Notes: generated by a model from the letters alone, not told the origin. A stretch of 64,000 nucleotides of DNA from Mesorhizobium sp. L-8-3 (GCF_016756615.1 NZ_AP023262.1:4155501-4219500), one strand, 5' to 3'. Positions 16,400-25,527 are shown, counted from the first letter of the stretch. A program made the numbers and translations.

Positions 16400-17329
16400 T
16401 CACTCCCCACCCCGCCCCACATTCCGCACCAGCACCGCCGCGATAATGATCATCCCCGTGAAGATATCCTGCAGATAATTCGGCACCCCGAGGATCGTCA
16501 GCCCGTTCGCCGCCACCGCGATGATCGCAGCACCCAGCACCGTCCCCAGCGCGTTTGCCTCCCCATCACGAAACGCCGTCATGCCCAGGAACGCCGCCGC
16601 ATAGGCCTGCAAGAGAAAACCGGTGCCACCGGTCGGATGCGCGCTGCCCAGCCGCGCCGTCAGCAGCAGCCCGGCGATCCCGGCGAACAGCGTGCAGAGC
16701 GCGAAGGCCCATGCCGTGTTGGGGATGATGGGCACGCCGGTCAGCCGCGCCGCCTCGCGGTTGCCGCCGATCGCATGGATGCGCCGGCCGAGCTCGGTAT
16801 GGTCGAGCACGAAGACGGTAAGCGCCGCCATCGCCAGCGCCCACAGCGTCAGCACCGGAATGCCGGCGAGCGAGCCGCGGCCGAGATCGCGGAAAGGCAC
16901 GGGGATGCCGGAGAACAAGGTCGCGCCGTTGCTCAGCCAGAAGGTGGCGCCGCCGACGATGGTGCCGACGGCCAGCGTCACGATGAAGCTCGGCATGCGG
17001 AAGCGCGCCACCATGAAGCCGCTCACCCCGCCGATGAGGAAGGAGGAGGCAAGCGTGACGAGAACCGTCGCCGGCAGGCCCCAGCCGGCGCCGAACAAGG
17101 TCACCGCCAATATGCCCGCCCAGGAGACCACCGCGCCCACCGACAGATCGAACTCCGCCAGCGCCATCACATAGGTCGCCCCCAGCGCCACGATCGCCAG
17201 CAGCGACATCTGCTGCGTGATGTTGACGAGGTTGGAATATTGCGCAAACCCCGCCGGCGACAGCGCCGAAAACAGCGCCACGATCGCAATCAGCCCGAAA
17301 AGCGTTCCGAAACGTGTCGTCAGGGCCAA
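16400..17329 (-). CDS. Sugar ABC transporter permease (RbsC family)
   Basis: A 309-residue hydrophobic protein with about eight to ten membrane segments. It has the family motif in LAIVALGATYVMALAEFDLSVGAV and the EAA-like loop GRRIHAIGGNREAARLTGVP. It forms the membrane channel of a CUT2-type importer and should work with the ATPase at 19284-20780 and the binding protein at 20966-21877. It is the last gene of the minus-strand operon but is now separated from the ATPase gene by a 1648-bp insertion element, which may block readthrough transcription. Confidence 0.88.
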   Translation of the reverse strand: MALTTRFGTLFGLIAIVALFSALSPAGFAQYSNLVNITQQMSLLAIVALGATYVMALAEFDLSVGAVVSWAGILAVTLFGAGWGLPATVLVTLASSFLIGGVSGFMVARFRMPSFIVTLAVGTIVGGATFWLSNGATLFSGIPVPFRDLGRGSLAGIPVLTLWALAMAALTVFVLDHTELGRRIHAIGGNREAARLTGVPIIPNTAWAFALCTLFAGIAGLLLTARLGSAHPTGGTGFLLQAYAAAFLGMTAFRDGEANALGTVLGAAIIAVAANGLTILGVPNYLQDIFTGMIIIAAVLVRNVGRGGE

Positions 17330-17554
17330 GCTGGTTTTCCTCCGGGGTGGGTGGTTGGATGTGTATGCATTGTGGAAGAACCCTTCATCCGACCGTGCTG
17401 CTGAGAGTACCCCTCATCCGACCTCGCCCTGGCGGGCGAGGCCACCTTCTCCCACAAGGGGAGAAGGCAGGAGCCTGGCTTCGGCGGCCCTGCAAATCAC
17501 CAACGTTGACGTTTGGCAGAAACGCTGCGGCAGCCTTCCCTTCTCCCCTTGTGG

Positions 17555-19202
17555 CAGGCCGTGTGAGAACTGGACGGAGGCATAGCGTGGTGAGTGGTTT
17601 GGAAGTTGAGGCACGAGTTCATGCCCCCCTATGCTTGCGAGGACAGCAGGGTCTGGAGCAGCGCCGGCACACCCAGAATGTTCACCACCCGCTTCAGATT
17701 GTAGCCCAGGACGCTGAGCGCCAACTCGGACCTGGCCTTTTTCAGCCCGCGGACCAGGAACCGGGGATGGCCCATCATCCATTTGATGGTGCCGTAAGGG
17801 TGTTCGACCAGCATGCGCCGCTGCGCCATCCACTCGGGGTCGCTGATGGCGCGCCGGTGCATCGCCTCGCGCGCATCTTCATGGAAGTGGCGGATGATGG
17901 TGCGCTTGGCGGCCTGCGTGCACTTCGGCTTCAAGGCACAGTCCGCACAGGCCTTGGTCCCGTACTTCTTCTTCTGTTCCGTCCACGAGGTCTCCCGGTG
18001 GGTGAGCGTTTCGCCGGCCGGGCAGCGCCAGCTGTCGCTCTCGGCGTCGTAGCTGAACTGGTCGCGGGTGAAGTACTCTTTGCCTTCCGGGTTAACGGTT
18101 TCGGCCCGCGGCACGATGGCGGTGATGCCGTCGTCCTCGCAGCGCTGGCCGTGCTCGCCGTTCGAATAGCCGGCATCGGCCACCACCGTTACCTTGTCAC
18201 CGTCCACGGCTTCGCGGCCGGCCACCGCCATCGGGTGGAGCTGGCACTGGTCGTTGCCGTCATTGGTCAGGTCGAAGGCAACCACCAGCTTGTGTTTTGC
18301 GTCGACCACGGTCTGCGCGTTGTAGGCCACCTGATGGCCGTGCCGAGCCGTGCGCATCAGCTTGGCCTCGGGCTCGGTGCGAACCCACTGGCTCAACCCG
18401 CGTCCGGCCAAAGCCTCGGCCTGCTGCTGGATCTGCTCGCGGCGCGCCCGCAAGGCCGCCACCGCCGCCGCAACGTCCACGCCATCCGTCTGCGCCGCGC
18501 GCTCGTCCCGGTCGGCTTCGTCCATCTGCGCAAGATAGGCGGCAATCTTGCGATCCACGGCCGCCGTCGCCTTCTCCAGTTCCTTGGCCGTCACCACCTG
18601 CTTGCGGCTCGCCACCGCATCGATCTTGGTCCCGTCGATCGCAAGCAACGTGCCGCCGACCAGCGCCTGCTCCCGGCAGAAGCGCACGAAGGCCCGGCAC
18701 ACCCCAACGATCGCTTCCGGATGATCCTTGCGGAAATCCGCAATCGTCTTGAAGGCCGGCGCCGCGCGATGGGTGAGCCACATCACTTCAATGTTGCGCC
18801 GCGCTTCCGCCGCAAGCCGGCGGCTCGACCGCACCTGGTTCTGGTAGCCGTACACATAAAGCTTCAACAAATCGCCCGGATCGTAGGGTGGCCGGCCCGT
18901 GGCCTCGGGAACAACCTTGGAGAAACCGAGCTGCGCCAGATCGAGGCTGTCGACGAAGGCATCGATGACCCGCACCGGATGATCGGCACCGACCGCCTCG
19001 TCCAAGGTTTCCGGGAACAAGCTCGTTTGCTCCCGCGACTGGCCTGTCATATGCGCCATTTCGGCCTCGTCTCAAACTACCAAAAATCCGGCAAATCACT
19101 GCTTTGGATCAACAATTTGAATCCGATCCAGGTTGATTTGGGAAGCCCAAGATGCTCCTCGACACATCAAAAAAACCAATGCCCGAGTTTTCACACGGCC
19201 TG
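17555..19202. mobile_element. IS1182-family insertion sequence, complete, 1648 bp
   Basis: The ends are imperfect inverted repeats: left CAGGCCGTGTGAGAACTGG, and the right end reads CAGGCCGTGTGAAAACTCGG on the other strand. A 4-bp target duplication GTGG flanks it (17551-17554 and 19203-19206). It carries one intact transposase gene on the minus strand. Terminal repeats, target size and transposase all agree with IS1182. Confidence 0.92.
17629..19059 (-). CDS. IS1182 family transposase
   Basis: A 476-residue DDE transposase. The N-terminal DUF772 segment reads VRVIDAFVDSLDLAQLGF...YDPGDLLKLYVYGYQN. The acidic triad is visible in LLAIDGTKIDA, VVADAGYSNGEHG and VEHPYGTIKWMMG. A cysteine cluster (CPAGE, CADCALKPKC) precedes the last motif, as is usual in the family. 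The frame is intact, so the element may still be mobile. A second start lies three codons in (MTGQSREQ). Confidence 0.93.
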   Translation of the reverse strand: MAHMTGQSREQTSLFPETLDEAVGADHPVRVIDAFVDSLDLAQLGFSKVVPEATGRPPYDPGDLLKLYVYGYQNQVRSSRRLAAEARRNIEVMWLTHRAAPAFKTIADFRKDHPEAIVGVCRAFVRFCREQALVGGTLLAIDGTKIDAVASRKQVVTAKELEKATAAVDRKIAAYLAQMDEADRDERAAQTDGVDVAAAVAALRARREQIQQQAEALAGRGLSQWVRTEPEAKLMRTARHGHQVAYNAQTVVDAKHKLVVAFDLTNDGNDQCQLHPMAVAGREAVDGDKVTVVADAGYSNGEHGQRCEDDGITAIVPRAETVNPEGKEYFTRDQFSYDAESDSWRCPAGETLTHRETSWTEQKKKYGTKACADCALKPKCTQAAKRTIIRHFHEDAREAMHRRAISDPEWMAQRRMLVEHPYGTIKWMMGHPRFLVRGLKKARSELALSVLGYNLKRVVNILGVPALLQTLLSSQA

Positions 19203-19283
19203 GTGGGAGAAGGTGGCCTCGCGAAGCGAGGTCGGATGAGGGGTACTCCAGGCGCCAACGCCCAATGCCTGCAGCCACCCCCA

Positions 19284-20780
19284 TCACCCGCCCGCCTCGC
19301 TGAACGTCGCCGCCAGCACGTCCTGCCGGCCGAGCGTTTCGGCGGGCGCATCCAGCACCACCGCCCCATGCGCCAGCACCACGATGCGGCCGGCCAGCAT
19401 GAACAGCTCCTCGATATCGGACGTGGCGAAGATAACCGGCGTGCCCCTTGCCGCGAGCCCCCGGCAGAGCGCATGGATCTCGGCCTTGGAACGCACGTCG
19501 ACCCCGCGCGTCGGCTCGTCGAGCAGCAGCAACCGCGTCGCATCCGAAAGCCAGCGGCCGATCAGCACCTTCTGCTGGTTGCCGCCGGAAAGCGTCGCGA
19601 TGCGGTCCGACAGCCGGCCGAATTTTACCCCTGTCGCCGCAAGCATCGCCTCGGCGCCGCGACGCATCGAGCCCGGGGAAAGCACAGGCAAAACGGGCAC
19701 GGCGCGATGATCGCCGAGATTGGGCAGCACCGCATTGTCCAGCACCGAATGGGCCATGATCAGCCCGGTGCTGCGCCGGTCCTCCGGCGCGAAGGCGACG
19801 CCGGCCGCGATGCGTTCGGCGATGCCGGAAGGCGGCAGCCGCTTGCCGGCGAGCGTGATGGTGCCGACCGCCTCCGGGCTGGCGCCCCAGATCGATGTCA
19901 GCAGGCTCGAGCGGCCGGCGCCGATGATGCCGTAGAGCCCGACGATCTCGCCGGCCGAGACGCCGAGGTCGATCCGTCTGCGGCCCGGCCCGGCGGCGAA
20001 GCCTTCGAGCCGCAGCACAGCCGGCCCGCTCGCGGCAGGCGGCGTCGCCGGGCGCTCATGCGAAAGGGCGGATCCCGCCATCATCGCCACGATGCCGTCG
20101 CGGTCGGTGTCGGCGAGCCGGCCCTGGCCGACGGTCCTGCCGTTCCTGAGCACCGTGAAATCCTCGGCCAGCTCGAACACCTCGTCCATGCGGTGCGACA
20201 CGAACACGACGGCGCAGCCGGCCGCGGCGAGGCTGCGCACCACGCCGCGCAGCGTCGTCGCCTCCGCCTCGCTCAGCGAAGCCGTCGGCTCGTCGAGCAC
20301 CAGCAGCCTGGCGTCGTCCATCAGCGCGCGCAGGATCTCGACCAGCTGGCGCTGGCTGAGCGAAAGCCGCCGCACCGGCACGTCGAGCGGCAGGTCGAGG
20401 CCGAGTCGGTCGCGCACTTCGCACATGCGTCCCCGCATCGCCCTGCGGTCGATCAGCCCGAACCGCTTGGGGTAGCGCCGTCCGACAAAGGCATTCTCGT
20501 AAGCCGTGAAGCCGGGCACGAGATTCAGCTCCTGATGCACGAAGCGCAGGCCCGCCGCCTCCGCATCCCGCGGGCTCGCCGGCTCGAAGTTCTTGTCCAG
20601 GAGCCGCATCTCGCCGCGATCCGGCCTCTGCGCGCCCGACAGGCATTTGAGCAGCGTCGACTTGCCGGCCCCGTTCTCGCCGAGCAGCGCATGCACCCGC
20701 CCCGCCGCGACCGACAGCGCAACGCCGTCCAGCGCGGCCACGCCGCCGAAACTCTTGGAGAGGTCACGGATGTCGAGCAT
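19284..20780 (-). CDS. Sugar ABC transporter ATP-binding protein (RbsA/MglA-like)
   Basis: About 498 residues with two fused ABC domains. The first has Walker A GENGAGKST and a signature-like LSLSQRQLVEIL. The second has a diverged P-loop GIIGAGRSSLL and the classical signature LSGGNQQKVLIGRWL followed by LLLDEPTRGVDV. This double layout is specific to CUT2 monosaccharide importers. The start at 20780 (MLDIRDLSKSFGG) is preferred to an in-frame codon 42 bases upstream, because the extra residues are encoded by a palindromic repeat. Confidence 0.92.
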   Translation of the reverse strand: MLDIRDLSKSFGGVAALDGVALSVAAGRVHALLGENGAGKSTLLKCLSGAQRPDRGEMRLLDKNFEPASPRDAEAAGLRFVHQELNLVPGFTAYENAFVGRRYPKRFGLIDRRAMRGRMCEVRDRLGLDLPLDVPVRRLSLSQRQLVEILRALMDDARLLVLDEPTASLSEAEATTLRGVVRSLAAAGCAVVFVSHRMDEVFELAEDFTVLRNGRTVGQGRLADTDRDGIVAMMAGSALSHERPATPPAASGPAVLRLEGFAAGPGRRRIDLGVSAGEIVGLYGIIGAGRSSLLTSIWGASPEAVGTITLAGKRLPPSGIAERIAAGVAFAPEDRRSTGLIMAHSVLDNAVLPNLGDHRAVPVLPVLSPGSMRRGAEAMLAATGVKFGRLSDRIATLSGGNQQKVLIGRWLSDATRLLLLDEPTRGVDVRSKAEIHALCRGLAARGTPVIFATSDIEELFMLAGRIVVLAHGAVVLDAPAETLGRQDVLAATFSEAGG

Positions 20781-20788
20781 GGCACAAC

Positions 20789-20939
20789 GCCCTCTCCCCC
20801 CTTGAGGGGGAGATGGCCGCAAAGCGGCCAGAGGGGGTTGCTGCGGCAGTGCTCGACGTTGGTTTGGAGGTCGAGCACTGCCGCACGAACCCCCTCTGGG
20901 GGCTTTGCCCCCATCTCCCCCTCAAGGGGGGAGAGGACG
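20789..20939. repeat. Nested palindromic repeat between transporter genes
   Basis: The outer arms of about 30 bases (CGCCCTCTCCCCCCTTGAGG... and its complement) differ by one base. An inner inverted pair, GCGGCAGTGCTCGAC / GTCGAGCACTGCCGC, surrounds a 12-base loop. The family is different from the copies at 16182 and 23473. In RNA it would form a long cruciform-like hairpin between the binding-protein and ATPase genes and could lower expression of the downstream genes. Confidence 0.85.
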
Positions 20940-20965
20940 TCGCGCTCACCTTCAACACCTCCAAC

Positions 20966-21877
20966 CTACTGCCCGCAAGTCACCCCAAGACTCTTCCGAT
21001 CGATCACCGTAGCATCGACAAAAATCTCCTGCTTGCTCACCGGCTTGCCGTCGATCACGTTGCCGATCTCCGTCACCGCCGCCCGCGCAATGCCCGGAAA
21101 GTCCTGGCGCACCGTGGCAACGAGGTTGGTGCACTGCTTGATCAGGTCGACCGCCTGCGGGTTCCCGTCGATGCCTGCGATCACCATCTTGGCGTCGGGG
21201 GCATCGCTCTGCTGGGCGAGCAGGGCGCCGATCGCGGGCTCGTCCCAGGCCGCCCACACGCCGTTGATCTGGTCGCCATGCTGGCGGATGAAGGTCTCCA
21301 TGGCGAGCCGCGCATTGTCGATCGGGCCGGGCACCTGCACATAATGTTCGGCGATCACCTTGATGTCGGGGCTGGCGGCCAGCGCCTTGTCGAGCGCGAG
21401 CTCCCGCTGGCGCACGCCGGGATGCGCCGAGTGGAAGAATTTCACGATGTTGCCCTTGTTGCCGAGCTGCTTGAACAGATAATCGGAAAGGATTGTGCCC
21501 AGCGCGAAATTGTCGGTGGTGATGTTGGCGGTCACCCCGGGAGCCAGCGCGCCGTCCAGCGCGAAGACCGGGATCTTCTTCTCCGCCGCCGCGGCCACCT
21601 GGTCGGCGATCTGGTTGGGGTCGACGCTCACCAGCACGATCGCCTTGACGCCGGCATTGGTGACGTCCTCGACACGGCTGGCGAGCTGCTGGAAGTCGCC
21701 GCGCGTGTCGACCACATTCACCGACCAGCCCTTGGCCTCGGCATCGGTCTTGAAGGTCTCGACCATCTCGTTGGTGGCGACCGAGCTGATATAGGGGGTC
21801 AGCACCGCCACGTCCTCGGCATGGGCTACTGTAGTCAAGAGAGTAGCGACGAGGCCGGCCAGAATTGTCTTTGTCAT
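20966..21877 (-). CDS. Periplasmic sugar-binding protein (CUT2 ABC importer)
   Basis: A 303-residue type I periplasmic binding protein. The signal peptide MTKTILAGLVATLLTTVAHA is followed by EDVAVLTPYISSVATNEMVE. The core has typical ribose/xylose-binding features (VLVSVDPNQIADQVAAAAEK, IPVFALDG, MVIAGIDGNPQAVDLI). The start at 21877 has a strong Shine-Dalgarno, GGAGGAGAAGAA, immediately before it; a longer frame upstream overlaps the kinase gene and is not used. The ligand is not predictable, but the upstream kinase suggests a sugar or polyol phosphorylated after uptake. Confidence 0.9.
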   Translation of the reverse strand: MTKTILAGLVATLLTTVAHAEDVAVLTPYISSVATNEMVETFKTDAEAKGWSVNVVDTRGDFQQLASRVEDVTNAGVKAIVLVSVDPNQIADQVAAAAEKKIPVFALDGALAPGVTANITTDNFALGTILSDYLFKQLGNKGNIVKFFHSAHPGVRQRELALDKALAASPDIKVIAEHYVQVPGPIDNARLAMETFIRQHGDQINGVWAAWDEPAIGALLAQQSDAPDAKMVIAGIDGNPQAVDLIKQCTNLVATVRQDFPGIARAAVTEIGNVIDGKPVSKQEIFVDATVIDRKSLGVTCGQ

Positions 21878-21894
21878 TTCTTCTCCTCCAGATG

Positions 21895-23325
21895 TCATGA
21901 GAGCGCCTGCGAGAGGCCGCGGGCGAATTCCGCGGCGTCGAGATAGGCCCGGTAGCGCCGCTCGGCGCGCTCGGCGTGGTGGGGCGTGATCGTCTCGGCC
22001 TCCAGATGCTGTTCCACCGGCGCGAAGCCGAGCTCCGGCGCCACCATACGATAGACGCCGAGCGCCGGCACTTCGCGGCTCGCCGGCGGCCAGCTCACGG
22101 CGCGGCCGAGGCTGTCGGCCAGCATCTGGCGCAGGAGCGGACTCTTCGCGCCGCCGCCGATCACGGTCAGCGGCGAGGGCGGCAGGCCCGCCATCTCCAG
22201 ATTGTGGCGCACGGCAAAGGCGATGCCCTCCAGCACCGAGCGGCACAATGCGCCGGGCCGGTGGTTGCGGTCGAGGCCGAGAAAGGCCCCGCGCACCGCC
22301 TGGTCGTCGAAGGGCGCACGCTCGCCGGCGAGATAGGGCAGGAACAGCGGCGCGGAGTGTTCCGTCTCGGCCCGCTCGAGCAGCGTCTCCACCGGCAGCG
22401 CCGTCACGCCTGAAAGCCATTCGAGCGCGGAGCCGGCATTGAGGAAGGGCGAGATCAGAATGGCGCGGTCGGCGTGGATGGGGTCGGCCAGCGTGTAGAT
22501 GTCGCGCGGCGGGTTCGCTTCTCGGAGCGCCATTGTCGCCGCCACCCAGCCGGTGGTGCCGAGATAGACATAGGCCGAAGCTGGCCGGTCGGCGAAGGCG
22601 CCCCAGGTCGCGGCGGCCCCGTCGCCCGCGCCGTTATAGACGGGGATGCCGGCGCGCAGTCCGAGCTCCGCTGCGGTGGTGTCGCCAAGCTGCCCGGCCA
22701 CCGCATTGGCCGGCAGGATCTCGGGCAGGCGCCCGGCCGCGACGCCGGAGGCCTTCACGAGATCCGCATCCCAGCCGCCGTCGCGGATATTGAAGAGACC
22801 CGTCGTGGTCGCCGTGGTCGGGTCGACGACGAAACGCCCCGTCATGCGCTGGATCACCGCATCCTTGGCGCCGAACAGGAAACGTTCGCTGCCGGCCGCT
22901 CCGGGCAGGTAGCGGTCGAGCCGCATGAGCTTGAGGATCGTATGGGAGGGGTCGAGCTTGTTGCCGGTGCGGGCCGCATAGTCGGCCGGCAATTTGGCGC
23001 CTAGGGCCGCCACCTCGTCGGCATCGAGCCGGCGGTCGGAATAGAGCACCACGGGACCGGCCGGCGTTCCGTCCACCGCCAGCGCGATGAGATTCTGCAT
23101 CGAGCCGGTGAGCGCCACCGCGCCGATGGTTTCGCGCGCCGGCAGGGCATCCAGCGCCGACCGCGCCGCCTGCCACCAGTCGCCGACATCCTGCTCCACC
23201 GAGCGGCCGGCCCCACGCGTCGCGATCGCCGCCGAACCCGCCGCCACCACGGCGCCGGACCGGTCGAACACCACCGCCTTCAGGGCCGAGGAGCCGACGT
23301 CGAGTATGAGAAGATGGTCGTCCAA
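21895..23325 (-). CDS. FGGY-family carbohydrate kinase
   Basis: About 476 residues. The N-terminal phosphate-1 motif is LLILDVGSSALKAVVFD. The adenosine region includes NGAGDGAAATWGAF, LGTTGWVA and VIGGGAKSPLLRQMLADSLGRAV, the FGGY-type C-terminal signature. It phosphorylates a sugar or polyol; xylulokinase and gluconokinase are the nearest sounding relatives. A TTG start at 23325 has AGGAAGGA seven bases upstream; a GTG at 23346 is an alternative in the same frame. First gene of the operon, followed 17 bases later by the binding protein. Confidence 0.85.
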   Translation of the reverse strand: MDDHLLILDVGSSALKAVVFDRSGAVVAAGSAAIATRGAGRSVEQDVGDWWQAARSALDALPARETIGAVALTGSMQNLIALAVDGTPAGPVVLYSDRRLDADEVAALGAKLPADYAARTGNKLDPSHTILKLMRLDRYLPGAAGSERFLFGAKDAVIQRMTGRFVVDPTTATTTGLFNIRDGGWDADLVKASGVAAGRLPEILPANAVAGQLGDTTAAELGLRAGIPVYNGAGDGAAATWGAFADRPASAYVYLGTTGWVAATMALREANPPRDIYTLADPIHADRAILISPFLNAGSALEWLSGVTALPVETLLERAETEHSAPLFLPYLAGERAPFDDQAVRGAFLGLDRNHRPGALCRSVLEGIAFAVRHNLEMAGLPPSPLTVIGGGAKSPLLRQMLADSLGRAVSWPPASREVPALGVYRMVAPELGFAPVEQHLEAETITPHHAERAERRYRAYLDAAEFARGLSQALS

Positions 23326-23472
23326 CGGAAAATCCTTCCTCACCACAGCGCCGAATCCCGCAGCCGCGCGCCCTTGTCAATCGCCGCCGCGCCACCCGGC
23401 CATTTTGCTTCGCGAAACGGACTGGTTGTTCGCAAAGCGGATATCTCCGACAGCCTGGTGCACTTCAAAGTT

Positions 23473-23658
23473 ACCCCTCATCCGACCTCGCCCTCGCGGG
23501 CGAGGCCACCTTCTCCCACAAGGGGAGAAGGCTGGAGCCTGGCTTGGCCGGCTCGTCAAATCGTCAACGTCTGCGATTGGCCGAGACGCTGCTGCAGGGC
23601 GTTCCCTTCTCCCCTTGTGGGAGAAGGTGGCCTCGCGAAGCGAGGTCGGATGAGGGGT
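23473..23658. repeat. RIME-like composite palindrome, copy 3
   Basis: Complete copy with both arms, a 186-bp version of the element at 16182-16362. It lies between the divergently arranged kinase start and the end of the DUF559 gene. Confidence 0.85.
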
Positions 23659-23687
23659 CGGCCGCGCGCCGACGCCCGCCGAACATC

Positions 23688-24059
23688 TCACCGCCAAGGC
23701 TGAAGACTCCGGTCCCGCACATAAGCAATGATCGTGTCGCACACGGCGTCGAGGTCGCGCAGCACGTCATCGTTCCAGAATCGAAGCACGCGAAAGCCTC
23801 TGGACTTCAACTCCGCGTCCCGCACCCGGTCATAGTCCGGCTCCCCATGCTGGCTGCCGTCGATCTCGATGATGAGTTTCGCATCGAGGCAGACGAAGTC
23901 GGCGATGTAGGTCCCGACAGGCACCTGCCTGCGGAACTTGATCCGATCGAGCCGCCGGTCGCGCAATTCAGCCCAGAGCTTCTCCTCCGCATCGGTCGGC
24001 GCGCGCCGCATCGTTCTCGCAAAGCGGCGGTTTCTCGATGACACGGGCTGATGCGGCAT
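23688..24059 (-). CDS. DUF559 (Vsr-like) endonuclease-domain protein
   Basis: A 123-residue protein with the DUF559 fold, related to very-short-patch repair and PD-(D/E)xK nucleases. Visible are RRAPTDAEEKLWAELRDRRL, FRRQVPVGTYIADFVCLDAKLIIEIDG and the QH pair in GSQHGEPDYDRVRDAEL. The acidic positions of the nuclease site (D in ADFVC, E in IIEIDG) are kept. Function is unproven in the family. It is bracketed by RIME-like repeats on both sides, a setting I recall as common for this family in rhizobia. Confidence 0.85.
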   Translation of the reverse strand: MPHQPVSSRNRRFARTMRRAPTDAEEKLWAELRDRRLDRIKFRRQVPVGTYIADFVCLDAKLIIEIDGSQHGEPDYDRVRDAELKSRGFRVLRFWNDDVLRDLDAVCDTIIAYVRDRSLQPWR

Positions 24060-24600
24060 GGAGCGGGAGTGGCGACGCCTGGATGACTGTCAAAGTTGTA
24101 TTCGTCGGATCGAACGCCGTCTACGCTCCAACTCGGCGGCAGAGAACGGTGTGCTTCCGCCAACCGTCGATCCATGCGATTTCCTGGGCGGCCAATGCGA
24201 GGCACCAGCCTTCTCCCCTTGTGGGGTCCGAAGGACGGGTGGAGACCCGTGGCTCCACCCCGGGTGGTGGCCTCGCCCGCGAAGCGAGGTCGGATGAGGG
24301 GTAGGCTTCGGGCCGGCGTTCGCCAAGAACGTCCCGATTCACCCCTCCGCAAGCCCCGTCAACCCATCTCTCCCACACCTTCCGGTCACTCTTTGTCCAA
24401 ATAAACCCAAAAAGTGAATCACGCGGAATCATAAGGGCTTGCCAGCGAATCCAGTCTCTGATTCCTTGGACTTCAGCGTTTCCTGATTTGAGTCGTTTCG
24501 ACGCGGCGGCCGCGTCCAGTCCGGCGAGGGGTGGTCACCGGAGGACTCGGACTCAATCCATGGAAACCGTGGTGAAGCGTGCCGCAGGGGATGACGGGGC
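24060..24600. other. Intergenic region before ddl with partial repeat
   Basis: About 540 bases without a credible gene. It holds a damaged RIME-like element (24209-24302), and then about 300 bases in which the sequence returns to the ddl promoter/leader region. The AT-rich stretch at about 24385-24430 is the likeliest promoter for the division gene block now that murB no longer precedes ddl. Confidence 0.45.
24209..24302. repeat. RIME-like palindrome, copy 4, one arm only and interrupted
   Basis: Only the right arm is present. Between its hairpin part (CCTTCTCCCCTTGTGGGG) and its GAAGCGAGGTCGGATGAGGGGT end there are about 40 extra bases that form their own hairpin (GGTGGAGACCCGTGGCTCCACC). 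Confidence 0.75.
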
Positions 24601-25527
24601 ATGAACAAGAAACACGTGGCCGTGCTGATGGGGGGATTTTCCTCCGAGCGGCCTGTGTCGCTTTCCTCGGGCAAGGCCTGCGCCGATGCGCTCGAAGCCG
24701 AGGGCTATAGGGTCACGCGTGTCGATGTCGATCGTGATGTCGGTCGGATCCTGTCTGAGCTCAAGCCCGACGTCGCCTTCAATGCGCTGCATGGTCCGTT
24801 CGGCGAGGACGGCACGATCCAGGGCGTCCTCGAATATCTCGCCATTCCCTACACCCATTCCGGCGTGCTCGCCTCGGCGCTTGCCATGGACAAGGAGCAG
24901 GCCAAGAAGGTTGCGAAGGCCGCCGGCATTCCGGTTGCCGAATCTGTTGTCGTCGATCGCTTCTCGATATCGGGCAAGCATCCGATGAAGCCGCCTTACG
25001 TGGTGAAGCCGGTCAATGAAGGGTCGAGCTTCGGCGTCGTCATCGTCAAGGAGGATCAGTCGCATCCGCCGCAGATTGTCTCTTCGCCGGAATGGCGCTA
25101 CGGGGCGACCGTGATGGTGGAGCGGTTCGTGGCGGGTCGCGAGCTGACCTGCGCGGTGATGGGCGACGTCGCGCTCGGCGTCACCGAGATCATTCCGGTG
25201 GGGCATTCCTTCTACGATTACGATTCGAAATATGTCGCGGGCGGATCAAAACACGAATGCCCCGCAAAAGTTTCACCGAATATTTACCAAAAAATACAGA
25301 CACTGGCGCTCAAGGCACACCAAGCGATCGGTTGCCGGGGCGTCTCCCGGTCGGACTTCCGCTACGACGACCGTCATTCGGAGAATGGCGAGTTCGTCTG
25401 GCTGGAGGTCAACACGCAGCCGGGAATGACGCCCACGTCGCTGGTGCCTGAAATCGCCGAGCAGGCGGGACATTCGTTTGGCGAGCTTTTGAGTTGGATG
25501 GTGGAGGACGCTTCTTGTCTGCGTTGA
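24601..25527 (+). CDS. ddl: D-alanine--D-alanine ligase
   Basis: A 308-residue ATP-grasp enzyme that makes the D-Ala-D-Ala dipeptide for peptidoglycan. Diagnostic segments are VLMGGFSSERPVSLSSG at the N-terminus, ALHGPFGEDGTIQGVLEYLAI, and the C-terminal metal-binding EVNTQPGMTPTSLVPEIA. Length is normal for DdlB. The start codon of ftsQ lies inside its last codons, so the two are translationally coupled. Normally murB lies just upstream; here the predecessor is a palindromic repeat and a DUF559 gene. Confidence 0.95.
   Translation: MNKKHVAVLMGGFSSERPVSLSSGKACADALEAEGYRVTRVDVDRDVGRILSELKPDVAFNALHGPFGEDGTIQGVLEYLAIPYTHSGVLASALAMDKEQAKKVAKAAGIPVAESVVVDRFSISGKHPMKPPYVVKPVNEGSSFGVVIVKEDQSHPPQIVSSPEWRYGATVMVERFVAGRELTCAVMGDVALGVTEIIPVGHSFYDYDSKYVAGGSKHECPAKVSPNIYQKIQTLALKAHQAIGCRGVSRSDFRYDDRHSENGEFVWLEVNTQPGMTPTSLVPEIAEQAGHSFGELLSWMVEDASCLR

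Larger units (their letters stand above)
17409..19244. repeat. RIME-like palindrome, copy 2, split by an insertion sequence
   Basis: The left arm and centre lie at 17409-17554 and the rest of the right arm at 19203-19244. The arms join correctly if the element 17555-19202 and one GTGG copy are removed, giving a standard repeat like the copies at 16182 and 23473. The insertion therefore happened after the repeat was in place. Confidence 0.85.

Noticed and set aside
17314..19239. A 641-codon plus-strand frame across the IS1182 transposase
   Set aside because: It starts before the insertion sequence and crosses its boundary; the transposase on the opposite strand is intact.
19152..21344. A 730-codon plus-strand frame across the sugar ABC genes
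   Set aside because: It overlaps the ATPase and binding-protein genes, which have complete motifs on the minus strand.
16182..24302. Repeated GAGG/CCTC-rich arms as a CRISPR array
   Set aside because: The copies are inverted palindromes at irregular spacing without uniform spacers, so they are intergenic palindromes and not CRISPR.
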